Shown: positions 37,901-49,869, counted from the stretch's first letter. The stretch is 64,000 nucleotides of DNA from Rallus limicola (GCA_022605955.1 JAKCOZ010000012.1:22787015-22851014), one strand, 5' to 3'. Program-made: numbers and translations. Notes: generated by a model not told the origin, from the sequence alone.

Positions 37901-40900
37901 CATGTGATAGTGTAGGCTCCTGGGCTTGTCACCCCAACTGATGGCCCATTGTACTGAGTTATCCCCTACCCCAGCGCTCAGCAGCTCCATGCGGTGGGAT
38001 TTTGAGGCAGGTGGGCAGAAAGCCTTGCTGCTCAAGCCATGGTGTGGTATCTCGGTGCTGGGTGCTCGGCCCTCTGTTCCCCTGCTCTCATGCTGCCTCA
38101 TCATCCTCACAAATTTCTGCCCAGGAAGGGGTTTGCTGTGGAACCAGCTCCATCCTTTGTGCCAGTTGAGAGGCTCTTCTGAAGCCTTAGAAGAGCTTTC
38201 AAGAATAATTTAGATTTCCTTGTATTTAGGAACTCTGCAGGTAAAGAATGGATGCTATTAGAGCAAGCAATAACTGGCTGTGAGTCTCTTGGGGAGGAGA
38301 AAGGACTCTCTTCCACCAGCCTGGAGTAGCTGCCCCGTGTTTCCCCCTGGTCCAGTGCACAGGGTGGCTTTTAAAAGGGATTGGACCAGGCATAGCAGAG
38401 GCAGAAGCTGGGCCCTGTGTTGAAGGCTAGCCACGAGCATCCTGGGGCTAAAATCCACCTTTTCTGGGCTCGAGCACAGCATCGCATCCTTTTTGTGCAC
38501 AGCATGGCCACAGGCAGATGATGTTTATAGTTTGCCAACAAGCCAATAAAAACTGGCTTGTCTCCTGCGCTTGCTGATGCGCTTCTGAGTGATCTCAGAG
38601 CACTTGGAAGGATGTGGGCATCCCTAGCAGGGGACACCATCTGAGCCACTGCCCTGGCACTGAGTACCATGGCACAGTGGCTGTGATTGGGACTCTCATG
38701 CTGAAGAACGGAGAGCAGGGAAGCAACCCAGGACCCTGTGATGGAGAGTGTCCCAGGCAGCACAGCAGGAGGTTAAGGTTATTTTCATGTCTGCCTCATG
38801 CTGCTCCCCTCACCCGGGACAAGGAATGAGTTTGGTTGTACATCCAAAGTGCCGTCAGGCACAGCAGGCGCTTGTGGTGTTAAGCATCATCAGGGCTGGG
38901 TGCATTCTGTTACTGCCCTCGCTTCAGAACCAGTTTTGACTGGGGAGAAGGCCTGTGGTGGTGATGGGGAGCTGATATATGGGCGCATTTTCATGCACTG
39001 AAACACACCAGCAGCGACTCTGCCTTGTGGTGAGTAATCTTTTTTTCTCCTCCCCCCCAGTGTAAGCATCTTGGACCCACATGTATCTTCAGGCTGGTGA
39101 ATGGAAAGAAGAGCTGAAGATGTGCTGAAGGCAAGAGCCTGAGTCTGAGAACACAGGGAACAGCACGATCTGGGCTTTAATTTCTGGTGTGACGTGGGGA
39201 CACTCTATCAACACAGGTCCAAAACCTTGAGCAGTGTTGTCCAGCGGTTTGATTTCCATCCTGGCACGTTGAGTGCAGTAAGGCCCAGGTTTTTTCATGG
39301 CACTTTCCATTTTTTATTTCAGGAATTTGAAAAAAATACTTGTCTTGAGGCTGAGCCTCAAGCTGTAATCTTGGCATATCCATACCATAAAATTCCCATG
39401 GTTAAAAGCAGAAACATCTGGATTCATGAGTGGATGTTGGCTAAATCCACCAGAAAAAAAAAGCCTTCAAGGGATCCTAGAGGGCTCTAGCCAGAATAAA
39501 TAATACAACAAAATAAGAGTGCTATTAAGAGTAATTGTAATACTGAAGCTGAATTATAAGATGAGGGCCAAGCCCTTTTCACAATCTGCTTTTCCAGCTA
39601 AAAGCCCTTCAATTTACACTTAACGCACATGTGGCTGATGGAACAAAGAAAAAATTGAAGAAGGATGAAAGCAACAGAGATTATTCAGCCTTGCTGGTTT
39701 AGCTCCAGGCACATCGTTTAAATGAGCAGATGATCAGTTTCCAGTTTGTTTTAAATTCTCTGGCAAGAGATTTTACGCTCTAGCCCAAAGTTGGATGTGC
39801 TTAAAACTTCTTTTTTACAGGCTCTGCCACTTTGTTTTACTTCTTAAGGCAAGGTTCTGACAGTGCTCTGCAGGAGTCACCTGGGTGCTGGGGCTGGAGG
39901 GGCAGCTCGGCTGTGTCACTTGATGGGACCACACCCCTGCTCCCAAACCATGGGGACCCAGGCACCGCAGAACAGTTGCTCCTTTTCTCCCTCACCCCTG
40001 GGAGGCTGAGCCTTGCCTTGCTGAGCCAGATGTTATGTCTAAGCTCAGCAGCACCTAAAATCAAGGGAACTGGCCAAAACCACTGTGTGCTGCAGACTCG
40101 CAGCCTCTTTGGCTGTGCCCTGTTGTGCCAGTGCAGCTTGCCTGGCTTAAAGCTAGCAAAAGGATTGTGCTCACTTCTTGGTGTCTTCAGGGGGGAGAGC
40201 TGCTGAGCAGTGCATCCTCTGGCCACCCAGCCCCTCCTGCATGGGTCAATTCCACCCCTCCCTTGCAGCATCTCTTCCCCTGCTGCTGTGGGGTGAGCTG
40301 TGCCTGCAGCTGGCTCCTTACAAAGTGAGTTGGGTTTGGCTGAGAAATGCCCTTAACACACTATCCCTCCCTGGCAGATGTAGTCAGCATTTCTCTCTAA
40401 CTGTACTTTGTCCATGCAGATTGGCACCACTGACCCTCGCTGGCCTTGCACATCCCCATTCCCAGAAAGCCTGGGGCATTTGCCCGCCCTGTAACCTTCA
40501 GCCAGCGCAGCTTGGGGTGAGTTGCTTCCTTGTGGAATAAAAGCCCTAATCAATCAGTCAGTCCTTGTCTTGTCTTCCCTCCTTGTTGCTCTCATCATCT
40601 CTCTTGTCCGTTTCACAGCTGACCGGTTGAAAACCTCCTGAGGAAGCTGGTCAGTCGGTCCTCCTCCATGGATAGTAGTTAGGTTGTTCTCCAGAGATGC
40701 TTCCCAGGATGCACTGCTAATTCTTAACTCTCTCTGAAGACTGCCACTGGGCTCTGAACACTGGGATACAGGTTTGGGGTGAGGCAATACTGGAGATACC
40801 AGTGATATGCAAGCGGTGACGTTTATACTGCTTTATGCTCCATACAAGGAAAAATCCTGTTTACACCATAGAGAGTTGGATTGGACTTAAAATAGCCTCA

Positions 40901-43099
40901 ACACATCTAGGAAATCCATCAAAGGGATGCCCCGGTCTTTCTTAGGATGTTCTCAGCAGATCTTGTTTAATTTGCTGCCAACATCTGTTGCTTCCTCTGC
41001 TGCGTGCTGCCCAGCACCCCCAGCCTGTGTCTGAGCCGACAGCTGACAGGACCTAAAGTAAACAACTTGCTTCTCCGTTTCCTTAGCACAGCATCTCGAC
41101 TGTCAGAGTGAAATGAGGCAGTGCCTTTGCTTACAGATGCTACAAATCGTTTGGTTTAGACTGCCACCATCCATGTTTAAGGTCGCATCCTTCCACCCAG
41201 CGTGAAGGCAGAGTGAAGGTCTGCTGAAGCTGTGGGTGTCTCTGTTATGGATGAATAGTTTGAGAAGCTGAAGAATGAGGGATGGAGCAGAGCTAAATTT
41301 AGAACCTCAGATAAGAAAATATCTGCATCTTCAGTGCTCTGTGGTTTTATTTTGTTCCACACAAAACACACCCTGGTTTCGCAGGGCTGTTTGCAGATTG
41401 CTTTGACTCAAAGAAGGCTTGTGGGGAGGGAAGAAAAAAAGGCTTTGATGTCTTCAGTAAACAAATAGCACTGTTGAAAGATCTTCAGTTCTTGTTAGCA
41501 TGCTGCAAACAGCTATGTTTGAAGAAAAATAAACATCCCAAGGTTGATGGAAGGGTAGGAAAGCCACTGAGTATTGTAGTCAAAGCCTTGGTGTAAGAGC
41601 ATCAGCAATGACAGTGCCATCAAGAACCTTTCTCCTCCTTCTTTGATTAAAAAGAACTGGTATATACATGGATATAAAACCCCATGGCTAAATTGTTCCT
41701 GTCCAAATCACAAGAATCCTATCAAGTCCACTGCAAAACCAAGGGTTAGGAGCTCCCTGAAGGTCTTCTACTCCAGTGGGGTGAGGTGGAGAAGGCTTGT
41801 TCTTTGTCAAATCCTTGTTTTGACTCTGCTTTCTCTGTACTTCACCCACAGCCCGACAAGCACCTCCTAGCCCTCACAGCTACAGGACTTCATCCCCCAA
41901 AACCTCACCAACTTCCATGTCGTGCATCCAGCCGGTTTCTGTGAGGAGGCACCAGGCTGTGTCCCTGCTCAGCGAGGAGGATGAGGATTTCATGGGCTGC
42001 TGCCCACCTGAGATTTTACTCTGCAGAGCTTGTACTTGTCTCACTGCATCACTTACACCATCCTGTTGGAAATGGAAAAGCTTAGGAAATGAACCAAAGA
42101 GCTAGGCACCAAGCTCGATTACACCAGAGTAACCCTGGGGATGTTCATTTACATTTCTACCTTTGTACAATCCAGACTTGGTTCAGAGTGAGCATGTTTG
42201 GCTTCTCTCTGTAAAGAGAAATTAAAAATCAGCATGTCACAATAATCAATACATCAGTATTTATTGCAAATGTAAAACTTCTCTGGAGTCTCTGGGGAGC
42301 CTCTTGCTTTAGTTTCATGTAATTCCAAGCATTTTTCCATTTAAAGAGGATTCATGGGAGCTAGGAAATAAATAATTCAGGGTTGACTTTTTAAAGTCTC
42401 TGTAGCATTGCTAACATCTTTCCTTTGATAACACTTTTGTTCTGCTTACTGAGGTTCCCTCCCAAATGGGACCAGCGAGGCAAAGGCTCCATCCAATGCA
42501 AACAGGCAAAAAAGGCAAAAAGTCTGGGGGATTTTTTTAAAAAAAGCAGTGTATAATCCCAAAGGTGAAATGTGTCCCTCTGGTAACTTCATACAAGCTC
42601 TTTGCTTTTACTGTGAGCCTCTCCCTGCTGGATTCACCATGAGGGCTTGCAGCTAAAGCTGAGGCAGAGACGGTTCCTAATAAACAGCTGCTCCTTAGAG
42701 ACCGTAGCCATGGCATGTGAGAGCTGTTTACCTGGCATGATGGAGCGCTAATCTGTTTACCTTCCAGATGTTTCTACAGAAACAGAAGGTATTACCCTGT
42801 AGTAAATAAGGCCCATTCACCCTCAGGAATAAGTTTTCTTTTTTTTTCTTTTTTCCCCCAGACTTGCTGCCCTTTGCTTCCAGCTGTGGAAAGCCCACCC
42901 TGTGATTTCTGAATTGCTCCTTCATTCTCCTTCACAAGAGGACAGGCTGCTTCCCAGGGCCGAGCGTGCCAGGCACTCACTGACAGCCACTTGAGCTGAT
43001 GTTTCCAGTGCTGACCACAACCAGAATGAAACTGGCACCCTCAGGGTAGCACAGGGATGGGTCCTCTGGAGCAGGACCACCTTCTTCCCGGGGAGAGTT

Positions 43100-43368
43100 A
43101 TCACAGAACTGTAGGAATTGGAAGGGACCTCCAGAGATCATCAAGTCCAACCTCCCTGCCAAAGCAGGGTCCCTAGGACAGGTCACACAGGTCGGCCTCC
43201 AGACGGGCCTTGAATATCTCCAGAGAAGGAGACTCCACATCCCCCTGGGCAGCCTGTCCCAGGGCTCTGTTACCCTCACTGGGAAGAAGTTCTTCCGCAT
43301 ATTGGTGCAGAACTTCCTATGCTCCAACTTGAGGCCATTGCCCCTTGTCCTGTCCCCACAGACCACTA
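43100..43368 (-). mobile_element. CR1 LINE 3' fragment, antisense
   Basis: A minus-strand CR1 3' end of about 270 bases. The tail is reduced to 'tatcacagaactg', followed by 'taggaattggaagggacctc', 'aggtcacacaggtcggcctc' and the antisense of the reverse-transcriptase terminus. On the minus strand a frame reads [20 protein letters not shown] and then [13 protein letters not shown], the characteristic CR1 C-terminal block. The open frame extends from 43,453 to 42,977 only because flanking DNA happens to lack stops. It is well preserved, so relatively young or of the same subfamily as the copies at 12.0 and 55.5 kb. Confidence 0.95.
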
Positions 43369-44104
43369 AAAGACACTGATGTAGCATGCTTGTAGCAAGG
43401 AAATGTAGAGGGATTGGGGTATAGCCAATGACTTGAAGCCCAGAGTGTGGCACAGCTCATGCAGTTGGTGTCTTTGAGTGCCCCAGACATGAAAGATAAG
43501 GTCATGGAGAACTTTGGGAGGTGCCTTGGAGGCTGGAGGTCACTCATAGCTTCTGTTCCTGGACACGATGGGAAAGAGGCCTTGGGTTTTGAAGGGATTA
43601 GGGCTGGGTGCCTCCCACTGCTCCATCAGACTGGATCCTCTTTCCCCCTGCCAGCCACAGCAAATATTTTGATTGCAAGAGCCAAAGCAATTGTGTTGTG
43701 TACTTTATCGTTTGCAGTCCCCGAGGCGTGCTGCTGATAACCTTCAGCCCCACAGCCCCCACAGCTGGAGTGCTGCCACCAGCCAGGGTGGCATTGGGTA
43801 CCACCAGGACACATCCCAGTCTCCCTAAAGGAGACACCAACGGCACAGTCATGCTCTGGGATAAGCCAGCTTACATGGTGGTGGATCCTCAGGCTGCCAC
43901 AGTGATGGCATCCCCTCTGCATGGCAGGAGAAAGTAGAGCAGCATGTTTAACAAGCAGTAATGTGGCCATGAAGACCCTCTGATATCCAGCTCACCCCGT
44001 TGGGTGGGATTCACTGCCAAACTGACTTCTGGCATAGCACAGCAGGCTGGTGTGTGTGGAGCGTGTTCAAACAATATCAGTCCTCTTCACCAAGTGCTAT
44101 TCCA

Positions 44105-44700
44105 CTTCTAGTTTAATTAAAAAACAATTAGCAGGGCTCGTGGTTTTCTGAATATGCCCCATCTTCAGTGAAATGAATGTTAATCTCTGCCCGACATGCA
44201 AGCCAGCCAAGTGACACATGGAAAATGGCACATTCTTGACTCAGGAATGCGACTCGGAGGATGACTTCATGTTCCTGAATGAGGAGATCAGCATGCCAGA
44301 TGTGCCTAGCGCCTGACCCCTTTAAAAGGCTCTGAAAGATCATGTGTAACGTGAAAATGTCGTTTCAGAGATGAGAGCACCCGATGGCTTTGTTACTTAG
44401 CTCCCTATTTAGTTTGGTTAGGGGGGGGCGTGAATGCCTTAATAACGCGAAGCAGAGCTCTGATCTCTGTGCTGGCTGCGTGTTTCCAACAGCCGCCCTA
44501 CGGCCTTTCTCGTGGCCAGAATGGTTAACAATCCATATTTTCTTGCTATTAATTACAAGTTGCATTTCATTTTCTGCTTGAAGAGCAAGCCTCGCAGCGT
44601 AGCTGGCGAGTTCGCGGTCCTCGCTTTGAGCCGTGCATTGAATTCCACTGAACCCTTTTATCCGGAGGCGAAAGCAATAAATGTGAGTACAGAATTAATA
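44105..44700. promoter_or_regulatory. Candidate conserved non-coding element (enhancer-like)
   Basis: This block combines homeodomain-type words with retained CpGs. It has the palindrome TTTAATTAAA at 44,112-44,121, CAATTAG at 44,125-44,131, GTTAAC near 44,524 and ATTAATTA at 44,548-44,555. I count about 16 CpGs between 44,401 and 44,680, including 'aacgcg' and 'ttcgcgg', against very few in neighbouring kilobases. There is a G8 run near 44,421. Frames are short. This resembles deeply conserved developmental enhancers in vertebrates. Without an alignment conservation is unproven, and a decayed CpG island is the alternative. Confidence 0.35.
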
Positions 44701-45214
44701 CCTCTTAAAACTTGTAATTGTATTTTTAAGTCACAAAAATTCAGCCATTTCCTCTGCTATGGACTCGAATATGCTTTCTTCTTCCTTGCCCAACTACTCA
44801 CCCCTAAAATCCTGCTGAAAATTATCTGGAGAGTGATCCAGGTCTCTGTCTTTAATGAGCATGTCCCCATAGCAAATTATCTACTTGTATTCTTCCTCTA
44901 CCCCAGTGCATTCCATGCACCTACACAATCACGCTAATTAAATCGTGTAATAAACTTAAACGTGGCAAAAAAACCCCAACTGTTCACGGGGTGTTGCAAG
45001 ACAGAGCTGGGTTTGGAAAGCAGCCATTTGTGAGTTTTGTTTTGCTTGAGAAAACCCAGAGGATATTGTTTTACTGAAGATGAAGCAAACCCCGTGAAAT
45101 AGGAGCTGTAATCTAAGGAGACAAATTACTTTATTTAAGTAGTCTTCAGTGAGCCCTGATATAAGGGCTTGCTTATATGAAAAAAACCCCAAACTCCTGT
45201 TAAACTCATATGAA

Positions 45215-45330
45215 GATTAATAATAATTAAACCTAAACAAAATAAACACGTTAAACTGGATTAATTAATTTTAACAGATTAGTTTAGTTAAGTTTAACTC
45301 ATTAAACCTGATGTTAATCCATAATGTATA
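45215..45330. promoter_or_regulatory. AT-rich block with repeated GTTAA/TTAATTAA motifs
   Basis: Within about 115 bases there are TTAATTAA (45,261-45,268), near-palindromic GTTAAGTTTAAC (45,287-45,298, HNF1-like but one base short in spacing), 'cgttaaac', 'ttttaacag', 'cattaaacc' and a FOX-like AATAAACA (45,241-45,248 region). The density of TTAA half-sites on both strands suggests either a homeodomain/FOX cluster or simple AT-rich drift. Confidence 0.25.
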
Positions 45331-45842
45331 CCTACAGAGGAGCTGAGCAGCCAGGAACTTTGAGCATCACATGCCCTTTAAATGAAAAGTCGTCTCTCTG
45401 TGGGATATGGTGATGGATTTAACATGCACCTCAATCTGTTTTTCTACAGATGGCCTTGAAACCAGCCTTCTCCAACATCGCCCCTCAGCCTTACAACCCC
45501 ACCCTTGGGTGCTCATTCCTAGGAGGAAGAGGAATTTTGAGCACTCTACACATTGGACACTGATGTCTAATTGGCCCCGGGGTTTATGATGCTTTTTGGT
45601 AAGGTGATTGGCTGTCAGGTAGGCATTGCTGCTTAATTTTGGTTCGGGTGCTAAAAGTTTTGCCCCCCATCGCACTGAATCGCATTTAAACCCATAGATC
45701 CATAGAGCTGGATCTTAAATACAGCCACAGTAATTTTCATGACGACATAGGCAGACGGTGAGCATCACCAGATGACTGCACTTCTGCAAAGCTAACGAAG
45801 GCAGTGACACTGCCCATGAGGAAAAAAAAATCATGAGAAATG

Positions 45843-45872
45843 ACATGTTCTGAAAAATTACATGTTCTGAAA
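45843..45872. repeat. Tandem duplication, 17-base period
   Basis: The 13-mer ACATGTTCTGAAA occurs at 45,843-45,855 and again at 45,860-45,872. Each copy holds TGTTCT, a steroid-receptor half-site word. Two copies only, so probably a simple duplication. Confidence 0.6.
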
Positions 45873-46408
45873 CAAGGGAGAAGGAGCTGAGGTTGCAGCT
45901 GGGTGGTGGGCTGGGGTCTGGGGAAAAAAAAGCCAGATTTCATCAAACTGCTGTTGAAGAAGTCTAACGATAACTGCCAGCTATATCCCTGATCAACACT
46001 AGATGTTGCTATGCTGCTACTCATATAAGCTATACATTAGCCAGGCTTTTAAACAGTATATACTGCTATTTCCTCTTGCAGTTCCTCCCTGTGTTGTGAA
46101 CGCTGGGTGAGCCACTACTTTTAATGTACTTTTTCTTTTTTGAAGTTTCGCTTTTGTTTGTCTAATACCCAGTTTATAACCCCCTCGAACGCTCACATAA
46201 AACTTTACAAGCAACAGAGGCTCTTCTAAGCGATAACATGAAGCAACTGCTATATGAATGTCAAATATTTACTTAAACTCTGCTTCTGGATTTTTTTGCA
46301 ATCCGAGGGGAATGACATTGTTAACCGGATGATTCCGGGAACGGACTGACAGCTGCAAGGCCACGGAGGGAAGTTTGTTTAGAATGGGGGGTAGGGGGAG
46401 GGAATATA

Positions 46409-46441
46409 TTAAAAAAAATAAAATAAAATAAAAAAAAAAAC
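46409..46441. repeat. A-rich simple repeat (AAAAT)n / poly-A
   Basis: An A-rich run with several 'taaaa' units ending in about ten A residues. No processed gene copy lies upstream that I can recognise, so it is listed as a simple repeat rather than a retrocopy tail. Confidence 0.75.
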
Positions 46442-46532
46442 CACCACCCTGTTTAGCCCTGCTGGGTTTCAGGCTTTCTTACTCCCACATGTTTGAGTGG
46501 GAGAAAGGACAAATCTTAGGACGTTGATTTCC

Positions 46533-46588
46533 CCATGGCAACGGAAAGTGGAAATTACTTTAACCCCATCTAGTGACAGATGACTCAT
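46533..46588. promoter_or_regulatory. RFX half-site and AP-1 palindrome cluster
   Basis: CCATGGCAAC at 46,533-46,542 is the intact right part of the RFX X-box palindrome GTTGCCATGGCAAC. Forty bases on, ATGACTCAT at 46,580-46,588 is a 9-base AP-1 palindrome, followed by 'tgctcagc', a half-MARE. The flanks from 46,300 to 46,680 keep several CpGs and lack long frames. It is an enhancer-like motif cluster; binding is inferred. Confidence 0.3.
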
Positions 46589-48895
46589 TGCTCAGCCTGC
46601 TGCTATTTTTCCGAGCACTAAAACAATACAGCTGCAAAGAAAAGGCCAGCCTATATTATCTCATAGGCTGAGCCTGGGGCTCGTGGGAGAGGGCAATTCT
46701 CTGGCTGCTGCCTTTAGCAGGGAAAGGCAGAGCTGGAGCGTTCTGGTGATTCTTTTATTGGGTAAGACAAACGTCGCCCGTGTGTTTTCCATCCCCGCGC
46801 TGCTGGAGGGCAAACCCGAGGTGTCCCAGGGATGGATGTGATGCCATGCCTGTGGGGTGATGTGCTGGTGGGTGTCCCGCTTGGTTCTCCTCGCCCTGCA
46901 TCCGCTGGTCCATCAGGGCGCTGCCATGCTTTTGGTTTAACCCCCCCACACCTTGAATTACGTGCAATGAGCTGTGTGTGCAACAGCAGAATGATTAATT
47001 CATGAATGCAGCCCGGGCGGTGAGGGGACAGCTGTGAGCAGGGTTTCCAGGGTCCTACTTACAACAAGAAGCTGTCTGATGGCAGCAGGCGTTTCTGTCA
47101 CAGCAAGATCCCCCAGGTAAAGAAATATAAGTATTTAGAAGCAGAAATATTCAGCTTTGAGAGCTGAGTTATCCTAGCTGAAAGGGTAATTAGGAGAGCA
47201 GTTTTTCAGCAAGAATGATGGAACCCTTATCACTTGGAGTCCTCATGCCCAGATGAGGTCTATATGCTGGGAACAATACGCTTCAACCCAACTTATGGAC
47301 AAAGAGGTAAGCAAGCGGTTTGCTCAGGAGGACAGCCTTAATGGCTGTGTTTGTCTTCTTGCACCTTAAACTCCCTGCAGCAGAGCTGCACAGAGATCCC
47401 AGCTCCCTGTTGAGCACCTCTAGCATCTGAATGATGGCTCTTGCTCAGCACCTTCTGTATGTGGCAGCAAAGGGCTGTTTTAGAGAGAAGCTGCTTTGAG
47501 CTCACAGGTTCAGGGTGGTTCATCTGTCTCTCAGCACTTAGGTCAGTGCAGGAGGCATTCTCTCTACAAACACTGGGCTTCCCAAATCATGGTAGAGGTT
47601 TAGCAAGGCTCAGAAATAAGGCTTGTGAGGCTTACTGAGCCTCATATGCATCATTCTCCACATAAAACATTACACCATTGAATGGGGAAGATTAATGCTG
47701 CCACTAGGTTGATATGCTAAATTGCTGGTCAGTCAGCATCCCTTCATTCACCTCAGACTGGGGGCAGTCATCACAGTGTTGGGAAATTCAGAACCCCAGG
47801 AAAACTACATGGCACGATGGTGTCATGGGATGCATGAAACATTTTCTTTCTGGGAAAGAGCTGAGCTGCTGGTACAATAGCCGGGTCTTTGCTCAATCTT
47901 GTTGTTTGCATGCTGGTATGATTAATTTTCTGCTCCCTAGCAGCAGAAAATCAGGTCCACAAGTTTCAATTTGGATAGTACAATTAACAAAAGCAACAAT
48001 TCCATTACCAGGTTCTTCTGGAAACTGGATGCTGGGTGCATCTGTGGCACAAATTTTCCTTCATGCAGAAATCAACACATGCCAACACAAACGGATGGCG
48101 TCCCGGGCTCAAACCCAGACCTTGAATGCTGACTCCAGGCTGGAAGCTGCTGGCTGTGCCTGTGGGATGGTTTGTTACCCAGGAACACCCAGCTGCAGCC
48201 ATGATTTCCCCAGCAGCTTAACCAGGGCGTTCAGAGCTGCTGCCCCTGCCCTGCCTCACCCCTCCTGGCTGCAGCTTCATCCCAAACCCTTTGTGGCCAG
48301 CGCTGATTTCTGGAGAAGGAAAGGGGATGACTGGATCAGGAGGTACTTCTGGGTGGTGTGGTGTTACTGCAGTGCTTTTCCTCCTTCTCATCCTTTCCTT
48401 ACGGTTTTCTTCAGTGCTATTCTACAATGCAGAATGCTCCCCTCCCAAAAATGCAAGAGCCCTGTAGCTGGGGAGAAGGAGGACCAGAGATCCCAACAGC
48501 TTGCTCTTGAGAAAGGAAATACAGCCCTTACCCTCTAAACTGATGCCAGCCTGGTAGATCCAGAGAAAGATGAGGGCATTCAGGTGAAACTCCATCTCTT
48601 GAGGATTCATCTGTCAGCGCTCTGGTCAAGAAGCCCACGAGTTATGGCTCTAAACAAAGATTGTCCCTTTTGGAGAAGCAGCAATTGCTGAAGTGCACAT
48701 GTAGGAAATGAGAATAGTAGTTTTAATTTAGCCATGCTTTTTGCTTCCACTTTCTCTCAGCTTTAACTAGCAGATGATGACCACGTTGCCTGGGAAAATA
48801 CTTTTGCATCGTGCTGCCTGAGGGGAAAATAATTAAATCTGTGAAAGGAGAAAATAACATATAAGAGGTCTTAGGCTGTGTGAGGCTGTGATTCT

Positions 48896-49131
48896 GAATA
48901 CCTCCAGAGAAGGAGTCTCCACACCCCCCTGGGCAGCCTGTCCCAGGGCTCCCTCACCCTCACTGTGTAAAAGTTCTTCCCCATGTTGGTGCAGAACTTC
49001 CTGTGCTCCAACTTGAGGCCATCGCCCCTTGTCCTGTCCCCACAGACACTGAGAAGAGGCTGGCCATTTCCCCCTGTGTCCCACACTTCAGATATTTATA
49101 AACACCAGTCAGATCCCCTCTCAGTCTTCTC
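48896..49131 (-). mobile_element. CR1 LINE fragment, antisense, lacking its 3' end
   Basis: About 235 bases of CR1 body on the minus strand. From the right it covers 'gtttataaatatctgaag', 'cagtgtctgtggggaca', the reverse-transcriptase C-terminal block (DRTRGDGLKLEHRKFCTNMG in the minus frame) and 'ggagactccttctctggagg'. It stops abruptly at about 48,896, so the final part of the element, including the CR1 tail needed for target-primed reverse transcription, is absent. The body is otherwise well preserved. It pairs with the inverted copy at 49,870. Confidence 0.92.
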
Positions 49132-49869
49132 ACCCACCCTTTATTGTCCTAGGGCCCCACTCAGCTTGTAGATGTCTTCACTGGTCATTATTCCCAGTTA
49201 ATTAGCATTCAGGCTGTAGGTGCAGCGCTCCCACGGATGCTGAGCCCCAAAGTGGAGAGCAGGGTCAGTCAGGGCAGTTTTTCCCTCTTGCCAAGCCCAG
49301 AGGGTTGCAGCAGCCACATGCCCAGCAGCATCAGAAAAGACCCTTGCTCACACATAAATATGGCCTTCCAGCAAGAGCCTGGGCTGCTGGGACCTGGATA
49401 GCACAGGGCCAGGAATGGGCATGGACTGAAGAGTTGGGGGTTGCAGGGCTGGTGGCTGTGCAGGGCTTGAGCAGGGTCATGAGAGCTGGTTCTTCTTCTG
49501 GGAGCCTCCAGGACTTTAAGTAAGGTATACTCATAGCGAGAGGACAGCATTCCTTCTTACAAACAAGGGTTGGATAGTCTTTCCAGAAATAAGAATACAA
49601 AAACACTTCCACTGAAGTAGTGCTTGGAGCTGTGGGCCAACACAGTGCCTGCTCTTCGGTTTCTCAGCCTGACCCCTGTGCTGTGCTCTGCTCTTCAGGG
49701 TCATCCTTAGAAACACTTCCCCTGCCTCTTCCTGCATGCAAGCACCGCAGCAGCTTATGCAAACCGCAACCAACCACTGTATGCTTCTTGTTGGTAATAC
49801 TTTGATGGTACCAACGGGTTCTCCTTTCAGCAGTCTCTGCAGCTGCTGCTGAGCAGCTCTGTGGGACCT
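49132..49869. other. Spacer between inverted CR1 copies
   Basis: About 740 bases of apparently unique sequence between two CR1 arms in opposite orientation. No gene or motif recognised. Confidence 0.6.

Larger units (their letters stand above)
25033..43099. other. Long interval without recognisable CR1 or genes
   Basis: About 18 kb in which I find no CR1 fragment, no gene and only very short tandem repeats. Open frames up to 144 codons (25,539-25,973 plus; 39,837-40,271 minus) have no recognisable domain and overlap frames on the opposite strand. Local motifs listed separately are the palindromes at 29,297-29,315 and 30,713-30,728, the 23-base duplication at 30,398-30,443 and an octamer at 34,968-34,975. 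An AATAAA near 26,905 has no associated exon that I can support. Confidence 0.5.
43369..48895. other. Non-coding stretch with candidate regulatory blocks
   Basis: No exon I can support. It contains the candidate conserved element at 44,105-44,700, the AT-rich GTTAA-rich block at 45,215-45,330, a poly-A/TAAAA run at 46,409-46,441 and the RFX/AP-1 motifs near 46.55 kb. A 274-codon plus-strand frame at 47,714-48,538 is the longest in the window but matches no family I recognise (see findings). Confidence 0.5.

Noticed and set aside
42977..43453. 158-codon minus-strand open frame
   Set aside because: Its central part is the CR1 reverse-transcriptase C-terminus and the rest is flanking DNA; it is a transposon relic, not a host gene.
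46380..46410. G-quadruplex (G6-TA-G5-A-G3), also G6-A-G6 near 63,000
   Set aside because: Neither has four separate G3 tracts with loops, so a standard intramolecular quadruplex is not supported.
46409..46441. Poly-A tail of a processed pseudogene or SINE
   Set aside because: No gene-like or SINE-like sequence lies upstream and no target duplication is apparent.
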